The notes under the pieces: model-generated
Seen by the model: the letters and a program-made list of their open reading frames with translations, nothing else
Told to the model about the DNA's origin: nothing
The model's database searches: none
Part shown: positions 20,859-29,351 of the stretch, in pieces
Position numbering within the stretch: the stretch's first letter is position 1
Layout: the number at the start of each line of letters is the position of its first letter
Source of the DNA: Kiritimatiellia bacterium
GTDB lineage: Bacteria; Verrucomicrobiota; Kiritimatiellia; B70-G9
DNA: 37,402 bases
NCBI GenBank assembly: GCA_029934055.1
Contig: JAOZMZ010000012.1
Span: forward strand, 1-37,402
Reading direction: 5' to 3'
Translations under genes and position numbers: made by a program

Positions 20859-22043
20859 ATGGGGCGCGTGGAAAACGGGGGGCGGCGTTTGAATACCCGC
20901 ATGCGGGGAGTCAGTCCCTCGGCTACAATGACGATAACTTCGGAAGCCGCCCGCCTGCGGCGTAGGGGTGAGAATGTCGTCAACTTGGCGGCGGGTGAGC
21001 CGGATTTCGACACGCCGGACTATATCAAGGAGGCGGCCGTCAAGGCTCTCAGGGAGGGCCGGACGAAATACGGGCCGGCCGCCGGCCTGCTGGAACTGCG
21101 GGAGGCCGTGGCCGCCAAGTTGCAGCGGGAGAATTCCCTCGAATATTCGCCCGAACAGATCGTAGTCAGCAACGGTGCCAAGCAGGCGCTGTTCAATGTG
21201 ATCCAGGTATTGTGCGACAAGGGTGACAGGGTGCTGATTCCGGCGCCGTACTGGGTCAGTTATCCGGAGATGGTGCGCATGGCCGGGGCGGTTCCGGTGG
21301 GAGTGCCGGCGGACTACGAAAAGGGTTACCGGATCACCGTGGCGGATCTGGAAAGGTCGGCTGTCGAAGGGGCCAGAGTCTTGCTGCTCAATTCGCCCTG
21401 CAATCCGAGCGGAGTGGTATATACCCGCCGGGAGATAGAGGAGTTCGTCGCCTTTGCGTTGGAGCGTGGGATGGTGATCATATCGGACGAGGTCTACGAG
21501 CACATCCTTTTCGATGGGGTGGAGCACGTCAGTCCGGGGTCACTTTCGCGGGAAGCGCTGGATGCGACGATAACCATCAACGGGTTCAGCAAGACATACG
21601 CGATGACGGGGTGGCGCTTGGGTTACGCGGCGATGCCGCGCTGGCTGGCGCGGAATGTCGCGGCCATGCAGAGCCACAGCAGTTCCGGTCCGAATACCTT
21701 TGCGCAGTACGGCGCGCTGGCGGCGCTGAAGGGTTCCGGCTCGGAGATTCAGGATATGGTGCGGGCCTACCGTGAGCGGCGGGACCATATGTTAAAGAAT
21801 CTGGGGGGCCTGACGAACATGCAGTTGTTGAAGCCGCAGGGCACGTTCTACATGCTGGGAGACATTTCCGCGATGGGGATAGATTCTTTCGCGTTTGCCG
21901 AACGCTTGCTGGCGGTGGAGCGGGTGGCGGTGATCCCGGGCAAGCCTTTCGGCGTGCCGGGGCACGTCAGGCTGTCGTATGCATGCAGCCTGGAAGACCT
22001 TGAGGAAGGGACGCGGCGCCTGGTACACTTTTTGAGGCACTGA
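20859..22043 (+). CDS. Pyridoxal phosphate-dependent aminotransferase (aspartate aminotransferase, class I)
   Basis: NLAAGEPDFDTPDYIKEAA, NSPCNPSGVVYTR, ISDEVYEHILFDG, INGFSKTYAMTGWRLGYAA; GTG 20841 is an alternative start. Confidence 0.93.
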   Translation: MGRVENGGRRLNTRMRGVSPSATMTITSEAARLRRRGENVVNLAAGEPDFDTPDYIKEAAVKALREGRTKYGPAAGLLELREAVAAKLQRENSLEYSPEQIVVSNGAKQALFNVIQVLCDKGDRVLIPAPYWVSYPEMVRMAGAVPVGVPADYEKGYRITVADLERSAVEGARVLLLNSPCNPSGVVYTRREIEEFVAFALERGMVIISDEVYEHILFDGVEHVSPGSLSREALDATITINGFSKTYAMTGWRLGYAAMPRWLARNVAAMQSHSSSGPNTFAQYGALAALKGSGSEIQDMVRAYRERRDHMLKNLGGLTNMQLLKPQGTFYMLGDISAMGIDSFAFAERLLAVERVAVIPGKPFGVPGHVRLSYACSLEDLEEGTRRLVHFLRH

Positions 22044-22077
22044 GTGAAGACGGGGAACGATTTCCGCGTATTGGGGG

Positions 22078-22106
22078 TTGCAGTTTGCCGGGGGATGGGT
22101 TATTTA
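22078..22106 (+). promoter_or_regulatory. Putative tRNA-Lys promoter
   Basis: TTGCAG-N17-TATTTA just upstream of the tRNA. Confidence 0.6.
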
Positions 22107-22112
22107 TGCGCC

Positions 22113-22188
22113 GGACGCTTAGCTCAGTTGGCAGAGCAGCGGACTCTTAATCCGCGGGTCCAGGGTTCGAGCCCCTGAGCGTCCACCA
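22113..22188 (+). tRNA. tRNA-Lys (anticodon CTT), CCA encoded
   Basis: Full cloverleaf: acceptor GGACGCT, anticodon stem GCGGA/TCCGC with loop CTCTTAA, GGTTCGAGCCCC T-arm, ends CCA. Confidence 0.96.
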
Positions 22189-22192
22189 GTCG

Positions 22193-22217
22193 CGCCGCCT
22201 GACGGCGTCTTTTTTTG
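22193..22217 (+). terminator. Intrinsic terminator after tRNA-Lys
   Basis: CGCCG-CCTGA-CGGCG followed by TCTTTTTTT. Confidence 0.7.
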
Positions 22218-22375
22218 TGAGGAAGTATTCCCCGCCGACGCTTGGGATGCGGGCTGTCATCAGGCGCGACGTTGTGCCGCATCTCGGCGCTGACTGTTGG
22301 TGCTGAATTTCACCTTTTTCGGCCGGCTGGCTGTCCCGTGGGGGGCTGTATTCCGGATTGGATCAGCGGGGCAGC

Positions 22376-22404
22376 TTGAAGGCGCGGACTTTTTCCTTCA
22401 TAGT
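22376..22404 (+). promoter_or_regulatory. Putative tRNA-Leu promoter
   Basis: TTGAAG-N17-CATAGT. Confidence 0.6.
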
Positions 22405-22421
22405 TCCGTTGCATCATGGCA

Positions 22422-22510
22422 GGGCGAGTGGTGAAACTGGCAGACACGCAGGACTTAGGATCCTGTTCCCCTTTGCGGGATTGCGGGTTCGAATCCCGCC
22501 TCGCCCACCA
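22422..22510 (+). tRNA. tRNA-Leu (anticodon TAG), CCA encoded
   Basis: Acceptor GGGCGAG/CTCGCCC, anticodon stem CAGGA/TCCTG with loop CTTAGGA, long variable arm, ends ACCA. Confidence 0.96.
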
Positions 22511-22612
22511 CCGCGATGCTGCTTGAGATCACCGTGCTGCGGCGAAGGGGCGGTATTGCGTCTGCACGGAAAAGGATTGTCGTCGCCGGTGCTTGCCGTG
22601 GCGGATAAAAAA

Positions 22613-22687
22613 TGGAGCGAGCGATGGGATTCGAACCCACGACATCCACCTTGGCAAGGTGGAGCTCTACCACTGAGCTACGCTCGC
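22613..22687 (-). tRNA. tRNA-Gly (anticodon GCC), CCA encoded
   Basis: Minus strand GCGAGCG TA GCTC...CCACC TTGCCAA GGTGG...GGGTTCGAATCCC...CGCTCGC T CCA. Confidence 0.96.
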
Positions 22688-22705
22688 TCTTGCAGATCGG
22701 TTCTT

Positions 22706-22734
22706 ACTATGCATGATCAGTACACGGATTGCAA
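22706..22734 (-). promoter_or_regulatory. Putative tRNA-Gly promoter
   Basis: Minus strand TTGCAA-N17-CATAGT. Confidence 0.6.
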
Positions 22735-22764
22735 GTTTGGAGAATGAGATGAAGGAGGCGAGTG

Positions 22765-24771
22765 ATGATCGCTCCGGGCGGCGGTGAAAGCGGTGATGGG
22801 ATTTGCCGCCTGACGCGCGGATTTTTCGAGGGAGGTGGGTTGGAGCAGGCTTTTCTGTCGGAGGGTGGGGGGTACGAGATTCGTCCTGAACAGAGGGAGA
22901 TGGCCGCGGCGGTGGCATCGGCGCTGGATGCCAAGGAACATCTGGCGGTCGAAGCCGGAACGGGGGTCGGCAAGAGCTTCGCATATCTGGTTCCGATGAT
23001 CTTTGCGGCGCGGGAAGGTGGGCTTCCCGCGGTGGTTTCGACGTACACCATCAGCCTGCAGGAACAATTGATTCGGAAGGACATACCCTTCCTGAAAAGG
23101 GCGCTGGGAATAGATTTCCGCGCGGTACTGGCGAAAGGGCGCGGTAACTATCTATGTCGGCGCCGGCTGGCGCGGGCGTTGCGTGCCTCACGCGATATGT
23201 TCAACGCCGACGAAGAGAGGGATTTGGCGGGGATCGCGCGTTGGGCGTCCGAGGCGCAGGAGGGAAGCATGCAGGAGATGGGCAAGGTCCCTTCGCCGTC
23301 GGTCTGGAGCACGGTATGTGCGGAGGAGGGCAACTGTCTCGGTCAGAAATGTCCCGAATTCCGCGACTGCTTTTTCATGCGTGCCAGGCGGCGGATTTTC
23401 GAGGCTGATCTGGTGGTGGTCAACCATCATCTTTTTTTCGCCGAGTTGGCGTTGCGGGCCCAGGGGGTGAGTTTTTTACCGCGGTATGAGGCGGTGGTAC
23501 TGGATGAGGCCCACCAGATCGAGAATGTCGCCAGCGAGCACTTCGGCATACGCCTTTCGCGCTTTGCTTTCGAACACTGGTTGCGCCGCCTGTACGTACC
23601 GGAGTCCCGCAAGGGGATTTTGGCGCTGCTGCGGGCCGGTGAGCTGGCCAAGGAGGTCACCGACCTGTGGGACGAGGTGGCGGCGATGTTTCAGTGGATC
23701 GACACCTGGGCGGGGTTCGAGCAGGGGGGCACGCAGAGGGTGGTCGGCGAGCGCCTGGCGACCGGCGAAGGGGTATTGGGCGGGATGGCCCGGATCTGCA
23801 ACGGGTTGAAGCTCTTGGGTGAGGGGCGGGTGGATGAAGACATCGCCGTGGAGATTGAGGCCGTGCGCCGCCGCGGACTTGAGATGAGCACGGCCTTGGA
23901 TGCGTTTCTTGGACAGACTCTGGGGGACCATGTCTACTGGGTGGAGCGGGAAGGGGCGACGTGGAAACGACTGGTGCTGTACGCCGCGCCTGTTGAAGTG
24001 GCTCCATTGTTGCGGGAGACTTTGTTCGCTCAGGTGCCGACGGTGGTGATGACCAGTGCGACGTTGGCGGTAAGCGGGAGCATGGAATATTTCCTGCAGC
24101 GCACAGGGGCGGAGGGCAGCCGCACTTTGATGGTCGGCTCGCCCTTCGACTATGCGCGGCAGATGCGGATCCTGATTCCGAAGGGCATGCCTGACCCCAA
24201 TGATGATGAACGCTTTGAACCTGCCGTCGCGGAAGCCGTTCTTCATTTCGTGCGCAGATCCCGGGGGAGGGCATTCGTCTTGTTTACCAGTGCGCGGCTG
24301 ATGCGGCGGATAGCCGAGCGGGTGCGCGGGGAAGTCGAGGCGGCGGGTTTCCCTTTGTACGTGCAGGGCGAGGGCCTTTCCCGGGGGGCAATGGTGGAGC
24401 GTTTCCGGGAAGACGGCAATGCGGTTTTGTTCGGGCTGGACAGCTTTTGGATGGGAGTAGATGTGCGCGGGGAGGCTCTGGCCAACGTCATCATTACGCG
24501 TTTGCCGTTCGCGGTCCCGGATCAGCCCTTGGCCAAGGCGCGGATGGAAAGGATTCGCGAGCGGGGCGGTGATCCTTTTCGGGAGTATTCATTGCCGGAA
24601 GCCGTGTTGAAGTTCAGGCAGGGGGTGGGCAGGCTGATCCGTACGGGGGCGGATGAGGGGATCGTGGTGGTATTGGACGGGCGGATCCTGCGGAAGTGGT
24701 ATGGAAGAATTTTTCTCGCGTCGCTGCCGGAATGCCCGGTGGAGACCCTGGAAGGAGAATGGCGGCGCTGA
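22765..24771 (+). CDS. ATP-dependent DNA helicase, DinG/XPD-type with Fe-S cluster cysteines
   Basis: EAGTGVGKSFAYLVP Walker A; LDEAH; FeS cysteines GNYLC...NCLGQKCPEFRDCFF; GRLIR motif VI; GAAGGAGG ribosome-binding site upstream. Confidence 0.92.
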   Translation: MIAPGGGESGDGICRLTRGFFEGGGLEQAFLSEGGGYEIRPEQREMAAAVASALDAKEHLAVEAGTGVGKSFAYLVPMIFAAREGGLPAVVSTYTISLQEQLIRKDIPFLKRALGIDFRAVLAKGRGNYLCRRRLARALRASRDMFNADEERDLAGIARWASEAQEGSMQEMGKVPSPSVWSTVCAEEGNCLGQKCPEFRDCFFMRARRRIFEADLVVVNHHLFFAELALRAQGVSFLPRYEAVVLDEAHQIENVASEHFGIRLSRFAFEHWLRRLYVPESRKGILALLRAGELAKEVTDLWDEVAAMFQWIDTWAGFEQGGTQRVVGERLATGEGVLGGMARICNGLKLLGEGRVDEDIAVEIEAVRRRGLEMSTALDAFLGQTLGDHVYWVEREGATWKRLVLYAAPVEVAPLLRETLFAQVPTVVMTSATLAVSGSMEYFLQRTGAEGSRTLMVGSPFDYARQMRILIPKGMPDPNDDERFEPAVAEAVLHFVRRSRGRAFVLFTSARLMRRIAERVRGEVEAAGFPLYVQGEGLSRGAMVERFREDGNAVLFGLDSFWMGVDVRGEALANVIITRLPFAVPDQPLAKARMERIRERGGDPFREYSLPEAVLKFRQGVGRLIRTGADEGIVVVLDGRILRKWYGRIFLASLPECPVETLEGEWRR

Positions 24772-24784
24772 TTTCCCGAATAGG

Positions 24785-24813
24785 TTGACGGAGAGAGGAG
24801 CGCTTCCTATACT
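24785..24813 (+). promoter_or_regulatory. Strong putative sigma70-type promoter for the pilus-like cluster
   Basis: TTGACG-N17-TATACT. Confidence 0.7.
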
Positions 24814-24822
24814 GGGCGCAAC

Positions 24823-25455
24823 ATGTCAGCCCTGTTTTCGCAACAATATGGTATAGGGGGTCGTGATATGAGGCTAGTCATTGCAAGGCTGGGCGGGGTT
24901 GTCGTTGTGGTGATGCTGGCGGGGGTGTTATCGGCTTCGGCTCAGCGGCAGGATACCATGGCAAAACGCATCCTGCGGATAAGGAACGTGGCCGGGAGCA
25001 AGGTGCGCACGCCGGAGTACAAGCTGGTGGGGGGCACCGCCCAGGGCGTCAAGCGGATCTGGTTCGAGGTACTGGTTGACTACGAGACGACGCCGGAATG
25101 GATCGATGAACTGGATTTCACCTATTACGTTCTCATGCGCAGCCGCCGGGGTAAGAAACGCTATGTTCTTTTTCGGGGTGATGTCTCGTACGTGAATATC
25201 GCCCGCGGCCGGCACAGAAGTGTCGTATACGTACACCCGAGCACATTGGAACGCTATGGTGACGTCGATCGGGTAGCGGTATTGATCAAGAGTCAGGGAC
25301 GCCTGGTCGGGGTCGGCGGGCGGCCTGCACCGACGAAGCGTTGGTGGGAACAGCTCACGCCGGTGAAGGGATATATACTCACCAGAATGCAGACACCCTT
25401 TGCAATGATAAGGTTCGACGACTACGAGGCGATCAAGGCGAATACGCCACGTTGA
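24823..25455 (+). CDS. Amuc_1102-like pilus-like protein (secreted, uncharacterised)
   Basis: Signal-peptide-like MRLVIARLGGVVVVVMLAGVLSASAQ (ATG 24868 may be the real start); first in order before a PilM-like gene. Confidence 0.6.
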   Translation: MSALFSQQYGIGGRDMRLVIARLGGVVVVVMLAGVLSASAQRQDTMAKRILRIRNVAGSKVRTPEYKLVGGTAQGVKRIWFEVLVDYETTPEWIDELDFTYYVLMRSRRGKKRYVLFRGDVSYVNIARGRHRSVVYVHPSTLERYGDVDRVAVLIKSQGRLVGVGGRPAPTKRWWEQLTPVKGYILTRMQTPFAMIRFDDYEAIKANTPR

Positions 25456-25483
25456 CGGTCACCTCGGCGGAAAGAAACCGGAG

Positions 25484-27154
25484 ATGTTTGCGTCAGATCG
25501 AGTCTTAGCCCTCGACGTAGGGGCGTTCAGCCTGAAGATGGCCGAGTTCGTCGGCCTCAAGTCGGGCGGCATTCAGCTGGTCAAGTTTGCGATCGGTACA
25601 CTCGAGTACGGGGACGAGGGAGAGTCTGACCGCCTGACCTATATTGTTACCACGATCCGCGAGTTGATGCGCGAGCAGGGGATCAAGCCGGGGCCGGTGG
25701 TCATGTCGGTATCCGGCCAGTCGGTTTTTTCACGTTTCGTCAAGTTGCCGCCGGTGGACAGCGACAAGGTCTACAAGATCATCCTTTACGAAGCCCAGCA
25801 GAATGTGCCCTTCCCGATGGAAGAGGTGGTGTGGGACTACCAGTTGATCGGTGGGGGGGAAGGCGAGCTGGACGTAATGCTGGCGGCGATCAAGGCCGAA
25901 ATCATCGAGAATCTGACCGATTCGGTAACCGCGGGCGGCTTGGACCCTGATCTTGTGGACGTTGCGCCGACGGCCTTGTACAACGCCGTGCGCTACAACT
26001 ACGAGGAGATCGAAGGGTGCACATTGATCGTGGATATCGGGGCGCGCTCGACGGACCTCATATTTCTCGAAGACGGTCATATCTGTATTCGCTGCATACC
26101 GGTGGCCGGCAATGCGATCACGCAGCAGATCATGCGGGAGTTCAAGTTGTCTTTCGAGGACGCCGAGGAAATGAAGAGGGCGCACGCTTACGTGGCCTTC
26201 GGAGGTGCTTATGAAGGGCCGCCGAGCGAGGTGGCGGACCGGGTTTCGAAGAGCGTACGCACGGTCATGACCCGGATGCACGCCGAGATAAATCGCTCGA
26301 TCAACTTCTACCGCAGCCAGCAGGGGGGATCTGCGCCGAAGACGATTTTGCTTACGGGGGGGACATCGGTCATCCCGTACACGGACACCTTTTTGAGAGA
26401 CAAGTTGAAAGTGCCGGTGGACTATCTCAATCCCTTCCGGAATGTCGCCGTTTCCGAAGAAATATCGGCCGAGGAGATAGCCCATCACGTACATCTGCTG
26501 GGGGAGGTGGTCGGTCTGGGACTGCGGCGCGTGCTTTCGTGTCCGATAGAGCTGAATCTCTTGCCCCCGAAAATACGGGCGCGCAAGGCGTTGAGGAAGA
26601 AGGTCCCGTACTTTGCGGCTTCAGCAGTCGGGCTGGTGCTGCTCTTGGGTATCTGGAGCGGTTTTCTTTACAAGATGGGGACTCTGGCGCGGCAGAATCT
26701 TGAAGGGGTCCGTGGACGCGTGGAGGAACTCGGCCGGGTGGAGGCGCAACTGATAGAAGCAGAGCACAACCTGAGATCCGTGCGTGAGAAGGTGGATTTC
26801 CTTCTCGATCTGGGCGACAAGCGCACTCGCTGGTTGGAAATCCTGGACGGGATCCATGCGGTCATACCCGACGGGATGTGGCTGGTTGCCCTGGTGCCGC
26901 ATGTCGAAAACGCCGGCGATTCCACGTCGGGAGGGGAAAAGCACGAAGTCATTCGCAGGATCGAAATAACCGGTAGGGCTTATCTCGATAAGGTGCGGCG
27001 AGGAGAACCGATTCGTGAGTTCAGAGACCGTCTGCGGGCGAGTCCTTTTTTCACGGACGAGACGGACATAATGTGGCAGCCGTCTCCGGGACCGGAAGAC
27101 TACGTGCGTCAATTCAAGATTGTGCTGGTGTTGCAGGAGCCTTTTGAACCGTGA
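25484..27154 (+). CDS. PilM-like (Amuc_1101-like) pilus complex protein fused to a PilN-like membrane domain
   Basis: VLALDVGAFSLKMAEF, PPVDSDKVYKIILYEAQQNVPFPMEEVVWDYQ, LIVDIGARSTDLIFLE, ILLTGGTSVIP; then TM (YFAASAVGLVLLLGIWSGFLY), coiled-coil and PilN-like region. Confidence 0.87.
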   Translation: MFASDRVLALDVGAFSLKMAEFVGLKSGGIQLVKFAIGTLEYGDEGESDRLTYIVTTIRELMREQGIKPGPVVMSVSGQSVFSRFVKLPPVDSDKVYKIILYEAQQNVPFPMEEVVWDYQLIGGGEGELDVMLAAIKAEIIENLTDSVTAGGLDPDLVDVAPTALYNAVRYNYEEIEGCTLIVDIGARSTDLIFLEDGHICIRCIPVAGNAITQQIMREFKLSFEDAEEMKRAHAYVAFGGAYEGPPSEVADRVSKSVRTVMTRMHAEINRSINFYRSQQGGSAPKTILLTGGTSVIPYTDTFLRDKLKVPVDYLNPFRNVAVSEEISAEEIAHHVHLLGEVVGLGLRRVLSCPIELNLLPPKIRARKALRKKVPYFAASAVGLVLLLGIWSGFLYKMGTLARQNLEGVRGRVEELGRVEAQLIEAEHNLRSVREKVDFLLDLGDKRTRWLEILDGIHAVIPDGMWLVALVPHVENAGDSTSGGEKHEVIRRIEITGRAYLDKVRRGEPIREFRDRLRASPFFTDETDIMWQPSPGPEDYVRQFKIVLVLQEPFEP

Positions 27155-28149
27155 GAGGCGACAAGATAGCTTCGCTGGTGGGGGGCGTCATTTTGGCGCT
27201 GGCCATGGCTGTGGCCGCAGTAGTCCTGGTGCAAATCTTTCGCGGATATCGGACGGTTGAGCGGGAGCTGGCGATACAGCGCCAAAAACTGGAAGCGTTG
27301 AATCGGCGTGATCCGTTTCCATCGATCGAGAACGTGAAGATGGAGAGAAACAACGTGGCGCTGATGAAGGGGCTCCTTGACGATTTAATCGCGCGCTTGT
27401 CGAAGGAACAGGCCAAGCCGTTGAACATTGAACCGGCGGACTTTTCTCCACTGCTGGAAAGGACTGTGAACGAACTGGGCGACAAGGCGGGTATGGCCAA
27501 GGTTGTACTGCCGGAGCGTTTTGCGTTCGGATTCGATCGCTATTTTGCCGGTGCGCTTCCGAGGAGTGAGGATATTCCCCGGTTGACGATCCAGTTGGAG
27601 GAGATCCGGCGTATTTGCATGATGATGTTTGAGTCGCAGATTGCAGAGATACTTTCCGTCAAGCGGGAAGAATTTGAGCCGCACGTGGGTGCGAGTGGGG
27701 TTGCCCAGGCCGGGATATGGCGGGGTCGGCGGGCGCCGGAATCGCGCGAGGAATCGCCTGAACGCAGAAGCGAGGGCGCAAGCGGACACTTGCTTATGGG
27801 AGGGCTGGTGGCCAGGGAAAGGTTTGAGGTCACTTTCAAGAGTCGGGAGAGCGCCTTATGGGATTTGCTGGACCGTCTGGTACGCAGCGGGATGTTCGTA
27901 GTGGCGGTCGTCCCGGAGATGCGCAACGAGAAGATCGTCGAATCCGGTGCGGGACTTACCCGGGTGAAGGCGGCGGGTGGACGGAGACGTTTCCCGTGGG
28001 AAAAACGCGGGGAGTCTGAGGGGCGGAGCAAGACCGGCGTATTGAGTCGTGACGAACGTATCGTGGCCGGACGGGAAGAAGTGGTCACCAGGCTGGTGCT
28101 GGACGTCTACCGGTTCAGTACCGACAAGCAGGATGCGGGAGGATCGTGA
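27151..28149 (+). CDS. Amuc_1100-like / PilO-like membrane-anchored protein
   Basis: Single N-terminal TM then coiled coil (GYRTVERELAIQRQKLEALNRRDPFPSIENVKMERNNVALMKGLLDDLIARLSKEQ); position after the PilM-N fusion; GTG start overlapping the stop. Confidence 0.65.
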   Translation: MRGDKIASLVGGVILALAMAVAAVVLVQIFRGYRTVERELAIQRQKLEALNRRDPFPSIENVKMERNNVALMKGLLDDLIARLSKEQAKPLNIEPADFSPLLERTVNELGDKAGMAKVVLPERFAFGFDRYFAGALPRSEDIPRLTIQLEEIRRICMMMFESQIAEILSVKREEFEPHVGASGVAQAGIWRGRRAPESREESPERRSEGASGHLLMGGLVARERFEVTFKSRESALWDLLDRLVRSGMFVVAVVPEMRNEKIVESGAGLTRVKAAGGRRRFPWEKRGESEGRSKTGVLSRDERIVAGREEVVTRLVLDVYRFSTDKQDAGGS

Positions 28150-29285
28150 TGGGGGTGTCGCGGGAACAGGGCAGTTGGCTGGGCCAGCATTACGAGAAGG
28201 TGATTCTGGTGTTGGTACTGGGAGCGTTGTGTTTCTCGGCGATTTATCTTGTGCTGAGGATCGAGAATATCCGTCAGCAGGTGCTGGCAGAAGATTGGAC
28301 GATGCCGCCCCGGGCTCCGCGGGAGGCGAAGCTTCTTGAGTTGGGAACATACAGTCAGGCGCTTCAGCGCCTGGAGCATCCCTTTCAGAGCGGTAGTTAT
28401 TCCAACCAGATGATGGTCAGTGAACTGCGGGTGGCATGCGTCTACGAGGACTGTGGTAAACCCATACCTTACCACGCGAGTGTCTGCCCTTTCTGCGGCC
28501 GCCGGCAGCCGGAGGCCATAAATCCGAATCAGGTTGACAGTGACGGTGACGGGATGCCGGACAAGTATGAGACGGTGCACGGTCTCAATCCATTTGATCC
28601 GGCTGACGCGCGGCAGGACAAGGACGGTGACGGGTTCATGAATATTGAGGAGTTCCAATCGCGCACCGCCCCGGAGGATGCCCAGAGTTATCCGCCTTTG
28701 GTGGCCAAGCTGCGCTTGGTGAAAATTGTGTCGCATCCTTTCAAGCTGCGTTTCCAGGGCGTTCAGAAACTGGCCAACGGATCCGTGCGTTTCTTGTTGA
28801 ATTTGAGAACGCTTCAGAAGTCGTATTTCGTGAAGATGGGACAGGTCGTGGAACAGTACAAGGTCCTGAAATACCATCCCCGAGTAGTCACCAATGAATT
28901 CGGGCGGAAGGTGGATTTGTCAGTTCTGACGCTGCAGAAAGGGAGCGAGACGATTGATTTGGTCAAGAACAGGGCTCTGACCAAGTACGAGAAGACCGCC
29001 TTGATCATACTTCTTACCGATGGGTCACGATATCGCAAACGCATCGGTGACCAGATTGAGATCAAGGGCCGTAAGTACAAAGTCGTTGACATAAGGCAGG
29101 GTGGCGTATTAATACGCGACATGCAGACCGGATCCGAGTCGCTGGTCGGGCGACTTTCTCAGGAGGAGTGGGATCAGTTCCAGGCGATCCGGCGTGGAGG
29201 TCGCGTGGAGGCGGGTCGCCCGTCACGGCTAGGGAACAGTCGGGGTGCCGTATCGTCATCCGAGACGCGGTCGGTGAGTTTTTGA
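28149..29285 (+). CDS. Amuc_1099-like pilus system protein with zinc-ribbon and TSP3/EF-hand-like calcium loops, PilP-like tail
   Basis: TM VILVLVLGALCFSAIYLVL; CVYEDCGKPIPYHASVCPFC; DSDGDGMPDKYE and DKDGDGFMNIEEF; GDQIEIKGRKYKVVDIRQGGVLIRD. Confidence 0.7.
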   Translation: MGVSREQGSWLGQHYEKVILVLVLGALCFSAIYLVLRIENIRQQVLAEDWTMPPRAPREAKLLELGTYSQALQRLEHPFQSGSYSNQMMVSELRVACVYEDCGKPIPYHASVCPFCGRRQPEAINPNQVDSDGDGMPDKYETVHGLNPFDPADARQDKDGDGFMNIEEFQSRTAPEDAQSYPPLVAKLRLVKIVSHPFKLRFQGVQKLANGSVRFLLNLRTLQKSYFVKMGQVVEQYKVLKYHPRVVTNEFGRKVDLSVLTLQKGSETIDLVKNRALTKYEKTALIILLTDGSRYRKRIGDQIEIKGRKYKVVDIRQGGVLIRDMQTGSESLVGRLSQEEWDQFQAIRRGGRVEAGRPSRLGNSRGAVSSSETRSVSF

Positions 29286-29351
29286 AGGTTATTCAGTGGT
29301 GAAAAGTAATTCAGTACGAGCGAATGATGAAACCCTAGGAGGATGGCGCCC

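Noticed and set aside
22191-22421. Possible ncRNA between tRNA-Lys and tRNA-Leu
   Set aside because: No recognisable consensus or strong long-range pairing found by eye; only the terminator and tRNA-Leu promoter are supportable.
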